The notes: a model not told the origin generated them from the letters alone. DNA of 64,000 nucleotides from Psychrobacillus psychrotolerans (GCF_900115805.1 NZ_FOXU01000002.1:248001-312000); one strand, 5' to 3'. Positions 36,249 through 45,564 are shown, counted from the first letter of the stretch. Made by a program: numbers and translations.

Positions 36249-36875
36249 TTACGAATTTTTCCATCCATATAATTCATTTTCTTTAATGTACTTATAGCAA
36301 CTTGTAGGCAAGAGGTATTTTGCTTCTCCCCCAATTGCAAATTCATCACGAATATAAGTAGAGCTAATTTCCATGGCAATACCCTTATCGATTAAGTGGA
36401 AAGTGCTCCCATCGTCGTTATTTCGCAGTAAAGGAGAACCACTTATCGCTTTCAGCATATCAATACCATCTCTAGCCATGACAATAAATTTATTTTCACT
36501 CACTAGTTTATCTGCACTTCCCCACTTACCATCTCCGATATCCACTAATAAGTCTGCTCCCATAATGAAATATAAATCATCCTCTGGGTATACTGTCTTT
36601 AAGTGCTTCATTGTGTCATAGGTGGAGATTTTCCAGGCATCTTGCTTCATTTCAAAATTATCTAAAGTGAATTTTTCATCCGATTTAATCGCCATTTCTA
36701 GCATATTCCAGCGATGTTCGTCTTCTGTATTCATCGTTTTATCTTTTCTTTTGTTGGAGCAAGGTAAAAAGATGACCTTATCTAACTTGCAACGATTTGC
36801 TATTGTACTTGCTGTAAAAAGATGGACATTGGTAATGGGATCAAAGGACGAACCATAAATTCCTATCTTAGCCAT
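36249..36875 (-). CDS. Nicotinate-nucleotide adenylyltransferase-like protein
   Basis: The 208-residue protein is a nucleotidyltransferase of the NadD/NMNAT fold: ATP-binding IGIYGSSFDPITNVHLFTAS (the GxFDPxHxxH motif, with Asn-Val before the second His) and the C-terminal ISSTYIRDEF motif. It differs from the usual NadD in substituting TN for the first part of the HxGH motif, so it may be a NadD paralogue with a shifted substrate range. It is the last gene of the pncA-pncB unit, 53 bp after pncB, and would form the dinucleotide from nicotinate mononucleotide. Confidence 0.87.
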   Translation of the reverse strand: MAKIGIYGSSFDPITNVHLFTASTIANRCKLDKVIFLPCSNKRKDKTMNTEDEHRWNMLEMAIKSDEKFTLDNFEMKQDAWKISTYDTMKHLKTVYPEDDLYFIMGADLLVDIGDGKWGSADKLVSENKFIVMARDGIDMLKAISGSPLLRNNDDGSTFHLIDKGIAMEISSTYIRDEFAIGGEAKYLLPTSCYKYIKENELYGWKNS

Positions 36876-36928
36876 TAGATTACCTCCACATATTCAATAG
36901 TAGTTAAACTGTCTTAACATAATTTTAT

Positions 36929-38389
36929 TTAGCGTGCCTCTACTTTTTCTTTCACCTGTTGAATATTAACCATTTTGTTATCCCAACATTTTTGACTTAA
37001 GTCAACGGGGTATTCTTCGGGATTCAGAAGTCTTTTATATTCATCCCATAGGAACAACAAGTTTTCTTTCACATCTTGTTGGATTTCTAATATTCCTGGT
37101 AATTCGTATACCTGTTTACCATCCACAAATATGTCATGATGAAGTTCTTTAGCCTCGTAATTTGTTACGAACTTACTGATATACGTATGAACCGGATGGA
37201 ACATTTTCAACTTTTCTTGTTGTTCTGGTTTTTCATCATCCATTGCGATGTAATCACCTTCTGACTTATTACTCGTCAGGTTAATAATACGGTAGACTTT
37301 TTTAAGTCCAGGTGTAGTAACCTTCTCTGGGTTTCCAGAAATCTTAATGGTATCTACCATATTTCCATGATCATCTTCAATAGATACCAATTTGTAAACT
37401 GCTCCTAATGCCGCTTGGTCATAAGCAGTAATTAGCTTAGTGCCGATTCCCCAAGCATCAATTTTAGCTCCTTGATGTTTTAATTGAGAAATAGTATATT
37501 CATCCAAATCATTAGATGCAACAATTTTCGTCTGTTTGAAACCGGCTTCGTCTAGCATCTTTCTCGCTTCTTTGGATAGATAAGCTAAATCACCACTGTC
37601 CAAGCGAATGGCTTTGAAGTTAATCTTATCGCCTAGCTCTTTTGCTACTTTGATAGCAGTAGGAACGCCAGACTTTAAAGTGTCATACGTATCTACTAAG
37701 AAAGTACAATCTTTATGTCTTTTCGCATACTTATGAAATGCGGTATACTCGTCACGATACGCTTGAACCATAGAATGGGCGTGCGTACCAGATACAGGTA
37801 TACCAAATAATTTCCCAGCTCGCACATTACTAGTTGCTTCAAATCCTCCGATAAAAGCTGCTCTTGTTCCCCAAATAGCTGCATCCATTTCTTGTGCGCG
37901 CCTCGTACCAAATTCAATAGCGGTTTGATCACCAATTACTTGTTTCATTCTAGAAGCTTTTGTCGCTATTAACGTTTGATAATTGACGATATTCAGTATA
38001 GCCGTCTCTATCAATTGTCCTTCCGCTAAAGGAGCTTCAATACGTAACATAGGTTCGTTATGGAAGACCAATTCTCCTTCTTTCATCGAACGAATTGTTC
38101 CAGTGAATCTCAGCGTTTGAAGATATGCTAAAAAGTCTTCTTCGTAACCTAGTTCGTTTTGAAGATATTCTATATCACTCTTTGTGAATTGAAAGTTAGA
38201 AATATATTCAACAATTCTTTCTAACCCGGCATACACTGCATACCCATTACCGAATGGTAACTTTCGAAAATATACTTCAAAAACAGCTTTACGGTTGTGT
38301 ATATTATCTTCCCAGTATGTTTCTGCCATATTGATTTGGTAAAGATCTGTGTGTAACGCAAAACCATCGTCTTTGTAATTTGTTTTCAT
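36929..38389 (-). CDS. pncB: Nicotinate phosphoribosyltransferase
   Basis: The 486-residue enzyme matches PncB of Firmicutes: DLYQINMAETYWED at the start, FEVYFRKLPFGNGYAVYAGLE, EFGTRRAQEMDAAIWGTRAAFIGGFEATSNV, GTHAHSMVQAY, IRLDSGDLAYLSKEARK and VASNDLDEYTI. It joins nicotinate with PRPP to give nicotinate mononucleotide, using ATP. It follows pncA by 51 bp, with ribosome binding site GGAGGGG, in the direction pncA, pncB, nadD-like. Confidence 0.95.
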   Translation of the reverse strand: MKTNYKDDGFALHTDLYQINMAETYWEDNIHNRKAVFEVYFRKLPFGNGYAVYAGLERIVEYISNFQFTKSDIEYLQNELGYEEDFLAYLQTLRFTGTIRSMKEGELVFHNEPMLRIEAPLAEGQLIETAILNIVNYQTLIATKASRMKQVIGDQTAIEFGTRRAQEMDAAIWGTRAAFIGGFEATSNVRAGKLFGIPVSGTHAHSMVQAYRDEYTAFHKYAKRHKDCTFLVDTYDTLKSGVPTAIKVAKELGDKINFKAIRLDSGDLAYLSKEARKMLDEAGFKQTKIVASNDLDEYTISQLKHQGAKIDAWGIGTKLITAYDQAALGAVYKLVSIEDDHGNMVDTIKISGNPEKVTTPGLKKVYRIINLTSNKSEGDYIAMDDEKPEQQEKLKMFHPVHTYISKFVTNYEAKELHHDIFVDGKQVYELPGILEIQQDVKENLLFLWDEYKRLLNPEEYPVDLSQKCWDNKMVNIQQVKEKVEAR

Positions 38390-38440
38390 GCGTACCCCTC
38401 CGTCTCATTTTAATACCCACTTACTAGTTTATAGATGGTT

Positions 38441-38992
38441 TTATCGGACTTCTGCACCTATGCTGTTTTGGAAATGACCTAGAGCCCATTCATGACCTAG
38501 TTGGTTGAAGCTCGCGACAGCATCCTTATAAACGACTACTTTAAAGCCCTTGTTATACGCGTCCACTGCTGTATGAAGTACGCAAATATCGGTACATACA
38601 CCGACTAAGTGAACTTCTGTAATTTGTCTTTCTCTTAGCTTTAACTCTAAGTCTGTACCGGCAAACGCCGAATACCTAGTTTTGTTCATCCAATAGACTT
38701 GTTCACTATTCTTATTATTTTCATATACATCTTTGAGTTTTCCAAACAAATCTCTTCCTTCGGTTCCCTCTATATTGTGAGGGGGAAATAGCTTAGATTC
38801 AGGGTGGTACTGGTCATCCTTTTGATGAGTATCAATCGCAAAAACGACCAAGTCGCCAGCAGCTATAAATTCTTCCGTTACATGTAAAATGGCTCCCTCG
38901 ATATCCTGTCCTGGTTTACCACATGTTAATGCTCCATTGTCCGCCACAAAATCTACCGTGTAATCAATATTCAACAATGCTTTGTTCATCAT
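38441..38992 (-). CDS. pncA: Nicotinamidase
   Basis: The 183-residue isochorismatase-fold hydrolase has the full catalytic set: Asp10 (NIDYTVDF), Lys104 (MNKTRYSAF) and Cys137 (GVCTDICVLHTA). The metal ligands are Asp54, His56 and His63 in AIDTHQKDDQYHPES. It converts nicotinamide to nicotinate, the first step of salvage, feeding PncB. The ATG is seven bases after AAAGGAG. Upstream, two TTAACAATT-like repeats resemble the inverted repeat before the Nudix gene. Confidence 0.95.
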   Translation of the reverse strand: MMNKALLNIDYTVDFVADNGALTCGKPGQDIEGAILHVTEEFIAAGDLVVFAIDTHQKDDQYHPESKLFPPHNIEGTEGRDLFGKLKDVYENNKNSEQVYWMNKTRYSAFAGTDLELKLRERQITEVHLVGVCTDICVLHTAVDAYNKGFKVVVYKDAVASFNQLGHEWALGHFQNSIGAEVR

Positions 38993-39023
38993 TCATCCGC
39001 TCCTTTATATTAAATAAATCATC

Positions 39024-39044
39024 AATTGTTAAATTGTTAATTAA
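39024..39044 (-). promoter_or_regulatory. AATTGTTAA direct repeats upstream of pncA
   Basis: AATTGTTAAATTGTTAATTAA contains two copies of an AATTGTTAA-type half-site, one including the TGTTAATT arm of the inverted repeat at 39902-39927. The site is about 32 bp before the pncA start, so it could be a second binding site of the same regulator. Confidence 0.4.
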
Positions 39045-39058
39045 TACATAGAAAAAAA

Positions 39059-39862
39059 TTAATAATTTGCATTATAGATAGAAACAAAAGGCTCGTAATC
39101 GGTAAATCTATATAATTGTGCTTTGTTTTTAGACCATTTATTAGATTTTTTTAACTCCCCTTCATCCATTACTTTTTCAATGAATGGCAAGGATGGTGCT
39201 TTTCTAAAAAACTGTGAATCAAGTTTAATCCAGGAATCATCCAATACGGTTAATAGTACGCCTTGTAATTCCGACAATACGAATTCTTTCGGTAAAAAGT
39301 TTTTTGCTAATGTAGTAAGAGCCATATCTTTCTTTATAATCCAAATGGCATCTGAAATTATTTGTTGGTGGTCGAAAGCGAGCTCTAACTGACTGATTTC
39401 TTCTAAGTTGAATAGCTGTACATCCGAAGCATCATCAGCTGCTTTGCGTTTGACTAACTGGTTTTCTGGCACAATCGCATAATGGGCGTTGGAGATAATC
39501 CAAGCACGTTTGTCACGTCCAGGTTTATCGTAAGTGCCAAAGTGTTTCATCTTGAGATTGGTTACCCCTGTCTCCTCTTCAAGTTCTCTCGAAGCTGCTT
39601 CAAATGCTGTTTCATCTGGCTGAACAAAACCACCTGGCAATGCCCATTTACTACCTTCTACATTTGGCTCGCCCTCTGCATCCTTCGCTGCTCGTTGTAT
39701 CAACATCAACTTCAATTCTTTTACAGGTGGTTTATGCTTTTCTACCTCAGTTGAAATGATGGTAAATACGGCAATATCACTTGTATATCCGTCGGGCGTT
39801 TTATATTTATTTGCATCGTAATTCTCTAACATTTCTTCTTCGGACTTATATTTCCCCATCAT
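39059..39862 (-). CDS. Nudix hydrolase with C-terminal winged-helix region (NrtR-like)
   Basis: The 267-residue protein has an N-terminal Nudix domain with a complete Nudix box (GFVQPDE-x7-RELEEETGV), so pyrophosphatase activity is possible. A C-terminal ~90-residue region (FVLSELQGVLLTVLDDSWIKLDSQFFRKAPSLPFIE...) has the form of the NrtR winged helix. NrtR regulators sense ADP-ribose and repress NAD genes, and this one sits directly upstream of pncA-pncB-nadD in the same direction. It is either the regulator of the cluster or an ADP-ribose pyrophosphatase; the inverted repeats at both promoters favour the former. Confidence 0.85.
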   Translation of the reverse strand: MMGKYKSEEEMLENYDANKYKTPDGYTSDIAVFTIISTEVEKHKPPVKELKLMLIQRAAKDAEGEPNVEGSKWALPGGFVQPDETAFEAASRELEEETGVTNLKMKHFGTYDKPGRDKRAWIISNAHYAIVPENQLVKRKAADDASDVQLFNLEEISQLELAFDHQQIISDAIWIIKKDMALTTLAKNFLPKEFVLSELQGVLLTVLDDSWIKLDSQFFRKAPSLPFIEKVMDEGELKKSNKWSKNKAQLYRFTDYEPFVSIYNANY

Positions 39863-39901
39863 AGTACCTGCCTTTCTATTATAGTACTCGCTCTTTATTT
39901 T

Positions 39902-39927
39902 AATTAACAGTTTGTTATTTGTTAATT
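39902..39927 (-). promoter_or_regulatory. Perfect 8-bp inverted repeat upstream of the NrtR-like gene
   Basis: AATTAACA and TGTTAATT, spaced by 10 bases, lie 40 bp before the start codon. The length and position suit an operator for a dimeric regulator, and a matching half-site lies upstream of pncA. Confidence 0.55.
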
Positions 39928-39989
39928 GTATTTTACGCTATAACATTTATTTTTGCAAGGCATATGTCATGAAAAAGACAAAATAAAAA

Positions 39990-40073
39990 GAAATTTCCTT
40001 TTGTGTGACGGAGTATTTATTGACCACCATTTTAAATTGGTCTATTTAACACCCACATCTTCAAGGAAATTTC
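39990..40073. repeat. 84-bp imperfect palindrome, possible MITE remnant or terminator
   Basis: GAAATTTCCTT (39990-40000) is the exact complement of AAGGAAATTTC (40063-40073), with a nested GACCA/TGGTC pair inside. It lies between the Nudix promoter and the 3' end of the YqcI/YcgG gene and contains no plausible gene. Confidence 0.45.
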
Positions 40074-40088
40074 AGATGGGACTTAATA

Positions 40089-40823
40089 TTAAGCTTCTAA
40101 TTTATGATGGAAAGGACACTTTCCTTGAATGGGTTCAATATCATCCCCAATAAAGGATTGCTTCCATTCATTATGTGTTGGATCTCCGAAGTGGCCGATA
40201 TCTGGATGCTTAGGAAGTTGGTCCCAAACCTCTACTCGTTTACGAACCTTTTCACGCGACATAATACCACCCTTTTCAGTTCCTTCTAGTCCTTCGAAGA
40301 TTTTGCGAGGCTGAAATCCAAGAACCATTGCATTCCCTAAGTGACGTGTCTTTCTCTTCTTATATGCAGGAGCATTTCCAAACACGAAGATTGGCTCTCC
40401 ATTGAATCGAAAATCCCATAAATGATGATCAGGGTCGCGTGGACTGTCTTCTGGCCATTCAACTTCATCCATTTCATGTAAGTATTGAAGGATATCCCAG
40501 AATTGCTTACGATAATCCTCGATAGAACCCTCTTGCTCAAAAGGCTCTACAAATACAAAGAGACCATGTCTTTTGTAATTTGGTAATTTAAACAGATCTA
40601 GAAAGCCTTCCACTGCAGAAGGTAGATTACTCCAGTCTTCTTGGCTAATATATGCATAACGAAGCTCCCCTTTCAATTCTCCACTCATTCCAAAAAAACA
40701 AGGAAACGTCTTATCCGTTACTGTGTTGTGGAAAGTTTCATATTCCTTATACAGCCAATTTGGTAAGTCGGTTCTAGTATGAAAATCTTCTTTTGTCAAT
40801 AATGCCTGTTCCTTTGTAATCAT
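40089..40823 (-). CDS. YqcI/YcgG family protein
   Basis: The start is ATG 40823 (244 residues) with GGAGGCG upstream; the frame stays open 30 codons further but without a site. Family hallmarks are TFPCFFGMSGELKGELRYAYI, WDILQYLHEMDEVEWPEDSPRDPDHHLWDFRFNGEPIFVFGNAPAYKKR and a C-terminal GKCPFHH. The conserved Cys, His and Asp residues recall a heme- or metal-related enzyme, but the family has no established function. It is monocistronic and divergent from the amidinotransferase-fold gene. Confidence 0.85.
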   Translation of the reverse strand: MITKEQALLTKEDFHTRTDLPNWLYKEYETFHNTVTDKTFPCFFGMSGELKGELRYAYISQEDWSNLPSAVEGFLDLFKLPNYKRHGLFVFVEPFEQEGSIEDYRKQFWDILQYLHEMDEVEWPEDSPRDPDHHLWDFRFNGEPIFVFGNAPAYKKRKTRHLGNAMVLGFQPRKIFEGLEGTEKGGIMSREKVRKRVEVWDQLPKHPDIGHFGDPTHNEWKQSFIGDDIEPIQGKCPFHHKLEA

Positions 40824-40996
40824 ACAATCGCCTCCACAATCATTATTCATACATCTCTTAGTCTTGTCTTTACCCAATCTTAAATTCCCTAAAACAATGA
40901 TATTAAAATTCAAATAAACTTCACTGAAAAAGGTTATACAATGAAAAATATAGGGAATAGAAAAGAAGAATGAATTAAAAAAGTGGAGGATTCCTT

Positions 40997-41851
40997 ATGG
41001 TAAAAATAATTCAAGATCAATCTCAAATACATTGTCAAAGTGAATATGAAACACTAAAAAAAGTCGTCTTATGCGAACCTCAATATATGGAAATTAAAGA
41101 AGTAATTAATGATGTTCAGAAACAATATGTAAATGATAATATTGACCGTTCACTTGCTATTTCACAACATCAACAATTTGAAAAAGCCTTAGAGAATGCC
41201 GGTGTGGAAGTAATTAAATTAACACCAAGCAAAGACCATCCCGAACAAGTTTTCACAAGAGATATAGGCTTTACCTTGGGCAATCATTTGTTTATTTCCG
41301 AAATGGCAAATCCGATTCGTCAGGGTGAAGAGAAAGTGTTAGCTCATTGGATGAATGAACATGACATCTTTTACAAAAAGCTTTCTGAACACTCCATAGA
41401 AGGTGGCGATGTTATCGTGGATGGCCATCGAGTGTTTATCGGGATTGGCCATCGTACATCTATGGACGCTATTAAAGTTTTACAAAAAGAGCTAACAGAT
41501 TTCGATATCCTACCTATTGTTTTTAACCCAAAATACTTGCACCTTGACTGTGTATTCAATATTCTCTCTGCAAAAGATGCATTGATTTTTCCTGATGCGC
41601 TCGACAAAAATATGGTGGAGCTATTATCGAGTATGTATAATTTAATCGAAGTGAGCGAAAGTGAGCAGTTCTCAATGGGTACCAATGTATTATCTATTGG
41701 ACAAAATCGAGTAATCAGTTTACCAATTAATCATGACGTTAATCTTCAAATGAGGCAGCATGGCTATCAAGTGATAGAGGTCGATTTCTCGGAAATCATA
41801 AAATCAGGTGGTTCCTTCCGCTGTTGCTCTATGCCAATAGAACGACGCTAA
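40997..41851 (+). CDS. Amidinotransferase/DDAH-like guanidino hydrolase
   Basis: The 284-residue protein has the pentein fold of arginine deiminase and DDAH enzymes. Visible catalytic motifs are TRDIGF (from 87), EGGDV with Glu135, LHLDCVF with His182, and the nucleophile Cys276 in FRCCSMPIERR. These enzymes hydrolyse arginine or methylarginine through a thiouronium intermediate. B. subtilis YkgA is a relative. Cys277 next to the nucleophile is unusual for DDAH, where Thr or Ser is expected. The exact substrate is unknown. It ends with a strong terminator. Confidence 0.88.
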   Translation: MVKIIQDQSQIHCQSEYETLKKVVLCEPQYMEIKEVINDVQKQYVNDNIDRSLAISQHQQFEKALENAGVEVIKLTPSKDHPEQVFTRDIGFTLGNHLFISEMANPIRQGEEKVLAHWMNEHDIFYKKLSEHSIEGGDVIVDGHRVFIGIGHRTSMDAIKVLQKELTDFDILPIVFNPKYLHLDCVFNILSAKDALIFPDALDKNMVELLSSMYNLIEVSESEQFSMGTNVLSIGQNRVISLPINHDVNLQMRQHGYQVIEVDFSEIIKSGGSFRCCSMPIERR

Positions 41852-41864
41852 TAAAGTTACACAC

Positions 41865-41897
41865 AAAAGACCCATTCCTCTAGGAATGGGTCTTTTT
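41865..41897 (+). terminator. Terminator of the guanidino hydrolase gene
   Basis: AAAAGACCCATTCCT pairs with AGGAATGGGTCTTTTT around CT, with A and T runs. It also faces the convergent SDR gene. Confidence 0.9.
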
Positions 41898-41909
41898 AAA
41901 GTGACTTAT

Positions 41910-42635
41910 TTAGAAAGGATTTGTTGCTAATAAGCTAGCTGTTTTCACATAAATTCTCGGATCTAATTTTAGTTGTGACACAATGAACTCAGCTATATCT
42001 TCTGGTTGCATAAATTGGTCGATTTTATCTTTATCCACTAAAGAAGAATTGGTAGCTAGCTCTGTTACGACTGTACTTGGAGTTAATGCGGTCACGCGTA
42101 TATTATTACGGCGGACTTCTTGAGCTAATGATTCTGTCAGCCCAATAACCCCAAATTTAGATGCACTATATGCACTTGAACCAGGCGCACCATTTAATCC
42201 ATTTGTTGAAGAGATGTTAATAATATCTCCTCCATTTTTTTCAATCAGTTGTGGAAGTACTGTATGTGTTACATAATAAGTACCCATTAAGTTAACATCA
42301 ATAATCTTTTTCCACTCTACAGGATCTGTGTCTACTAGTTTCTCAAAGCCACCAATTCCTGCATTATTTATTAATATATCGGCAGTTCCTAATTCACTAG
42401 TTAGTTCTTCTATTGCTTGTTTCACTTCTTCTAATGAAGAAACGTCTGCTGGCGCATAAGCTACTTTAACATTTAAGGTACCAATTTCTTCAGCTACACC
42501 CTTTAATGCTTCCTCTGTTCTTGCAAGTAATCCAACGTTTACTCCTTCTTTTGCTAAAGCAATAGCTATCGCTTCGCCAATCCCTCTTCCTGCTCCCGTT
42601 ACAAATGCCACTTTTCCTTTTAATGATTGTCCCAT
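41910..42635 (-). CDS. Short-chain dehydrogenase (3-ketoacyl-ACP reductase-like, YoxD type)
   Basis: I use ATG 42635 (241 residues), nine bases after AAAAAGGAG, as a seven-codon-longer start abuts the site. SDR features are complete: cofactor motif TGAGRGIG, NNAG, and the catalytic Ser-Tyr-Lys set in INISSTNGLNGAPGSSAYSASKFG. It resembles B. subtilis YoxD. It probably reduces a keto or aldehyde group with NADPH; the physiological substrate is unknown. It is monocistronic. Confidence 0.9.
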   Translation of the reverse strand: MGQSLKGKVAFVTGAGRGIGEAIAIALAKEGVNVGLLARTEEALKGVAEEIGTLNVKVAYAPADVSSLEEVKQAIEELTSELGTADILINNAGIGGFEKLVDTDPVEWKKIIDVNLMGTYYVTHTVLPQLIEKNGGDIINISSTNGLNGAPGSSAYSASKFGVIGLTESLAQEVRRNNIRVTALTPSTVVTELATNSSLVDKDKIDQFMQPEDIAEFIVSQLKLDPRIYVKTASLLATNPF

Positions 42636-42745
42636 TTTTAGCAACTCCTTTTTCATGATAATCTACTCTAATCATAGTCCTGTAAAATGAAAAACTCCAT
42701 TTAAACACCTTCACTATGTGAAATACTCCATCATGATATACAGAG

Positions 42746-42791
42746 GAAAGAAGCCGAGAGAAGTGTTTAATCACTTTTCACGGCTCTTTTT
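42746..42791. terminator. Terminator-like hairpin upstream of the SDR gene
   Basis: GCCGAGAGAAGTG pairs with CACTTTTCACGGC, with a T tract on the plus strand. It lies between the SDR and carboxypeptidase genes, both on the minus strand. It may serve as the end of the carboxypeptidase transcript when read on the minus strand. Confidence 0.6.
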
Positions 42792-42961
42792 CATCCTCAA
42801 TAGGTAACTATAACGCCTATCAGTTGGACCCTAAATATAGAGCACATTACCAATTTTAATTACGGGAAATGCTCCTTATTTGGAATTTACGGGCATATTT
42901 ATTCATCAAAATTTATCCTACAGAATGGGCATTACGTAGGAATATTATTTAATTCAAAACA

Positions 42962-44152
42962 TCAAGAAGGTCTGTTAGATGTTAGTGGAATCTTCTCATA
43001 ATCTTCCGGATTCAATGTTTCTACAGAACCATCTGCGACGCCTTTAATAATTGCTTCTAGTCCACGTTCAACCGATTTAACAAGTTGTCCTTTTTGCTTC
43101 TGCCCCATCGTTTGTGTCTGACCTTTCACCTCAAAAAGCACAGTTCCACTACCATTCAGCGCATAGCTTCCAAGAGCTGTGCCCGGGAGATCAAGCCCTT
43201 GAGAATAGAGTGAAATATTCTTGAACTTTGAGTTACCATAAGATTGAAGTTCGTTATAAGCTGCAACGTTCAATTGTCTTGAAAAATCATAGTTGTAGTT
43301 ATCAGCATATTGGGCGTATTTCGCTCCTTCAGGTGTGTTCGGATCTGGAACAAACTGTGCGGATAGTGACAGCGTTACTTCATCCGAGGTGCCATCCACA
43401 TAGTATATCCCTTGATGATGTAAATCCACAAAGACATCTACATTTCCATACTCCTCTTTTAATGCCTTATATACATCACGAGAAGTTTGTGATTCAGGTG
43501 TGATAAACCAACCTGGCTTGTTAGATGCTCCTGGGAAGTCTTGCGCCTCTGGGACATAGTTTAAGTTTGGATTAAAATCCCTATTCACATCGAAACCTGG
43601 ATTCTCGCCATAGTTATAACTTTGACTAATCCCTCGGTCTAAATAGTTCCAAGAAGGTTTAGCGCTTGCCAGTTGCGGGAAATCTCTCACTGCTTCATCC
43701 CATGTCATACTATTACGTCGTTTGTCCGCTTCAGATGCATCTGGATTCATCATGGGCATGAAAACAATCGTAACTTCTTCACGGATTTTCTTTGCTTCTT
43801 TTGAATTTGTGGAAAGGGTTTTTAAGAGATTTAAAAGAGCGACTGTACCAGTTTTTTCGTTACCATGAATTTCACTTTGAAGAAGAATAACTTTGTCACC
43901 TGTTCCAACTTTGGCAGTGTATATATCTAACCCTTTATGGGATTGACCAACGACCTCTACCTGTACAACTCCATTACTTGTCTTCTCAAGTTGTTGGAGT
44001 TTTTTTTGGAGCTCACCATGACTGATAAAACCAGAGATAGAGTATTCATGATGATGTGTTTCTTGTTTAACCATATCCGCAGCATAAACAGGAAAAGCCA
44101 AGCTTGTACATAGCCCTAAAATACCTATTGTACTAACCATTTTTTTCTTCAA
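42962..44152 (-). CDS. Secreted zinc carboxypeptidase (M14 family)
   Basis: The 396-residue protein has a Sec signal peptide ending near VYAAD and an M14 catalytic domain. Zinc ligands are His96 and Glu99 in SEIHGNEKTG and the His in FVDLHHQG; the catalytic Glu is in TVLFEVKGQT. A substrate-binding Arg is likely in GFDVNRDFNPN. It would trim C-terminal residues from peptides or wall peptides outside the cell. Translation starts at TTG, nine bases after AAGGAG, five codons before a Met. It is monocistronic. Confidence 0.92.
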   Translation of the reverse strand: MKKKMVSTIGILGLCTSLAFPVYAADMVKQETHHHEYSISGFISHGELQKKLQQLEKTSNGVVQVEVVGQSHKGLDIYTAKVGTGDKVILLQSEIHGNEKTGTVALLNLLKTLSTNSKEAKKIREEVTIVFMPMMNPDASEADKRRNSMTWDEAVRDFPQLASAKPSWNYLDRGISQSYNYGENPGFDVNRDFNPNLNYVPEAQDFPGASNKPGWFITPESQTSRDVYKALKEEYGNVDVFVDLHHQGIYYVDGTSDEVTLSLSAQFVPDPNTPEGAKYAQYADNYNYDFSRQLNVAAYNELQSYGNSKFKNISLYSQGLDLPGTALGSYALNGSGTVLFEVKGQTQTMGQKQKGQLVKSVERGLEAIIKGVADGSVETLNPEDYEKIPLTSNRPS

Positions 44153-44397
44153 TACATATCACTCCTTCTTCTAATTCTTAGAACTGTTACTAGAATAACA
44201 AACGAAATTTAAATAGTAAATTTATTATGAATATTTGATTAATTAGTATTATAATAGAGTTATATAGCTCAATTTATGTATACCTTTAGTGACACGAAGG
44301 ACTAATTATTTCGACTACCAAAGTTAATCACCTTATAAGATAATTGAACTACATTGAATTTTATGTTATTCCTTTTACCAATCTAATTCCCTTACTA

Positions 44398-44441
44398 AAA
44401 AAGAGTCGAGAAAAGTGATTATCACTTTTCTCGACTCTTTT
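44398..44441. terminator. Terminator of the Old Yellow Enzyme gene
   Basis: AAAAGAGTCGAGAAAAGTGAT pairs perfectly with the complement TCACTTTTCTCGACTCTTTT, with A and T runs on either side. It overlaps the stop codon of the OYE gene and also faces the preceding region. Confidence 0.9.
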
Positions 44442-45564
44442 AATCTTCTACTGGTAACCAACCTTTTACATTTACTAGTCTATCCCATAATGGATCAGGG
44501 ATAACTAACTCTTCTTGCGCTTGTCTCGAAAGAGTTTTACGTATTTGATCTTCCTGGCCTGCTTGAACTTTATCCATCCACTTTGGTTCCATTAATAGTT
44601 CTCGACCCAATGCAATGAAAGGCACTCCCGTTTCTAACGCTTCGACTACCTCATCCGGTGTATGCAATGAACCTACTCCAACTACCGGAGTCCGATCCCC
44701 TATTTTTTCATGTATCTTAATAATTCTTGACTCTGTTTTATCTTCTTCACGGAAGGAACCATTCCAGAAATGATTCACAGACACATGTAGATAATCTAAG
44801 CCCTGATCAGCTAGCTTATCTACGAATTGAAGAGTATCCTCCAATTGAATCCCAGGGTTACTGCCCTCTTCTGGAGAAATTCGATAACCAACAATAAATG
44901 GTGTTTTTGCATGTTCCCTTACTGCTTGTTTAACAGAATCTACGATTGCCATGGGAAACTTCATACGATTCTCAAGGGAACCTCCCCATTGATCTTCTCT
45001 TCTATTTGAATGCGGCGAGAAGAACTGCTGTAACAGGTAAGTGTTAGCTCCGTGGATTTCTACTCCATCAAAGCCTGCATCTATTGCTCTTCTTGTAGCA
45101 TCTCCAAAAGCCTGGATTGTCTGCTTAATTTCATCCTCTGTCATCTCTCGCGGAACTATTGCACCTTCACGTTCCGCAGCAACAGCACTTGCTGAAACGG
45201 GTTGCTGATCTGGTAATAACTGGGCCGGCGACTGTCTGCCCCCATGATAAATTTGAATAATAGCTTTTGTTCCATTCGATTGAATACTCTGAGCTAGTTT
45301 TTTCAATCCTGGAAGGAATTTATCATCATCTATGCTAAATTGCCCTGGAAATCCTTTACCACCCTTGATCACATATGCACAAGCAGTGATAAATGTACCG
45401 ACACCACCAGAGCGCTCCTTATAATAGGCTAACTCTCTTTCCGATACTTCCCCGCTTTCTTCCGAGGAATAGTGAGTCATTGGAGCTACCATAATTCGAT
45501 TTTTTACTTTTACACCTGATGAAAACGTAAATTCTTGAAAAATCTTTTCGTATTTTTGTTTCAT
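44440..45564 (-). CDS. NADH:flavin oxidoreductase (Old Yellow Enzyme family)
   Basis: The 374-residue FMN-dependent TIM-barrel enzyme shows family hallmarks: FSSGVKVKNRIMVAPMTHYSSEESG, IIQIYHGGRQS, VEIHGANTYLLQQFFSPHSNRRED (His-Asn pair that binds the substrate), and VGVGSLHTPDEV with the C-terminal FIALGRELLMEPKW. It probably reduces the double bond of alpha,beta-unsaturated carbonyls with NAD(P)H. It is monocistronic, and function in vivo is unknown. The preceding 430 bp contains the decayed gene described below. Confidence 0.92.
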   Translation of the reverse strand: MKQKYEKIFQEFTFSSGVKVKNRIMVAPMTHYSSEESGEVSERELAYYKERSGGVGTFITACAYVIKGGKGFPGQFSIDDDKFLPGLKKLAQSIQSNGTKAIIQIYHGGRQSPAQLLPDQQPVSASAVAAEREGAIVPREMTEDEIKQTIQAFGDATRRAIDAGFDGVEIHGANTYLLQQFFSPHSNRREDQWGGSLENRMKFPMAIVDSVKQAVREHAKTPFIVGYRISPEEGSNPGIQLEDTLQFVDKLADQGLDYLHVSVNHFWNGSFREEDKTESRIIKIHEKIGDRTPVVGVGSLHTPDEVVEALETGVPFIALGRELLMEPKWMDKVQAGQEDQIRKTLSRQAQEELVIPDPLWDRLVNVKGWLPVED

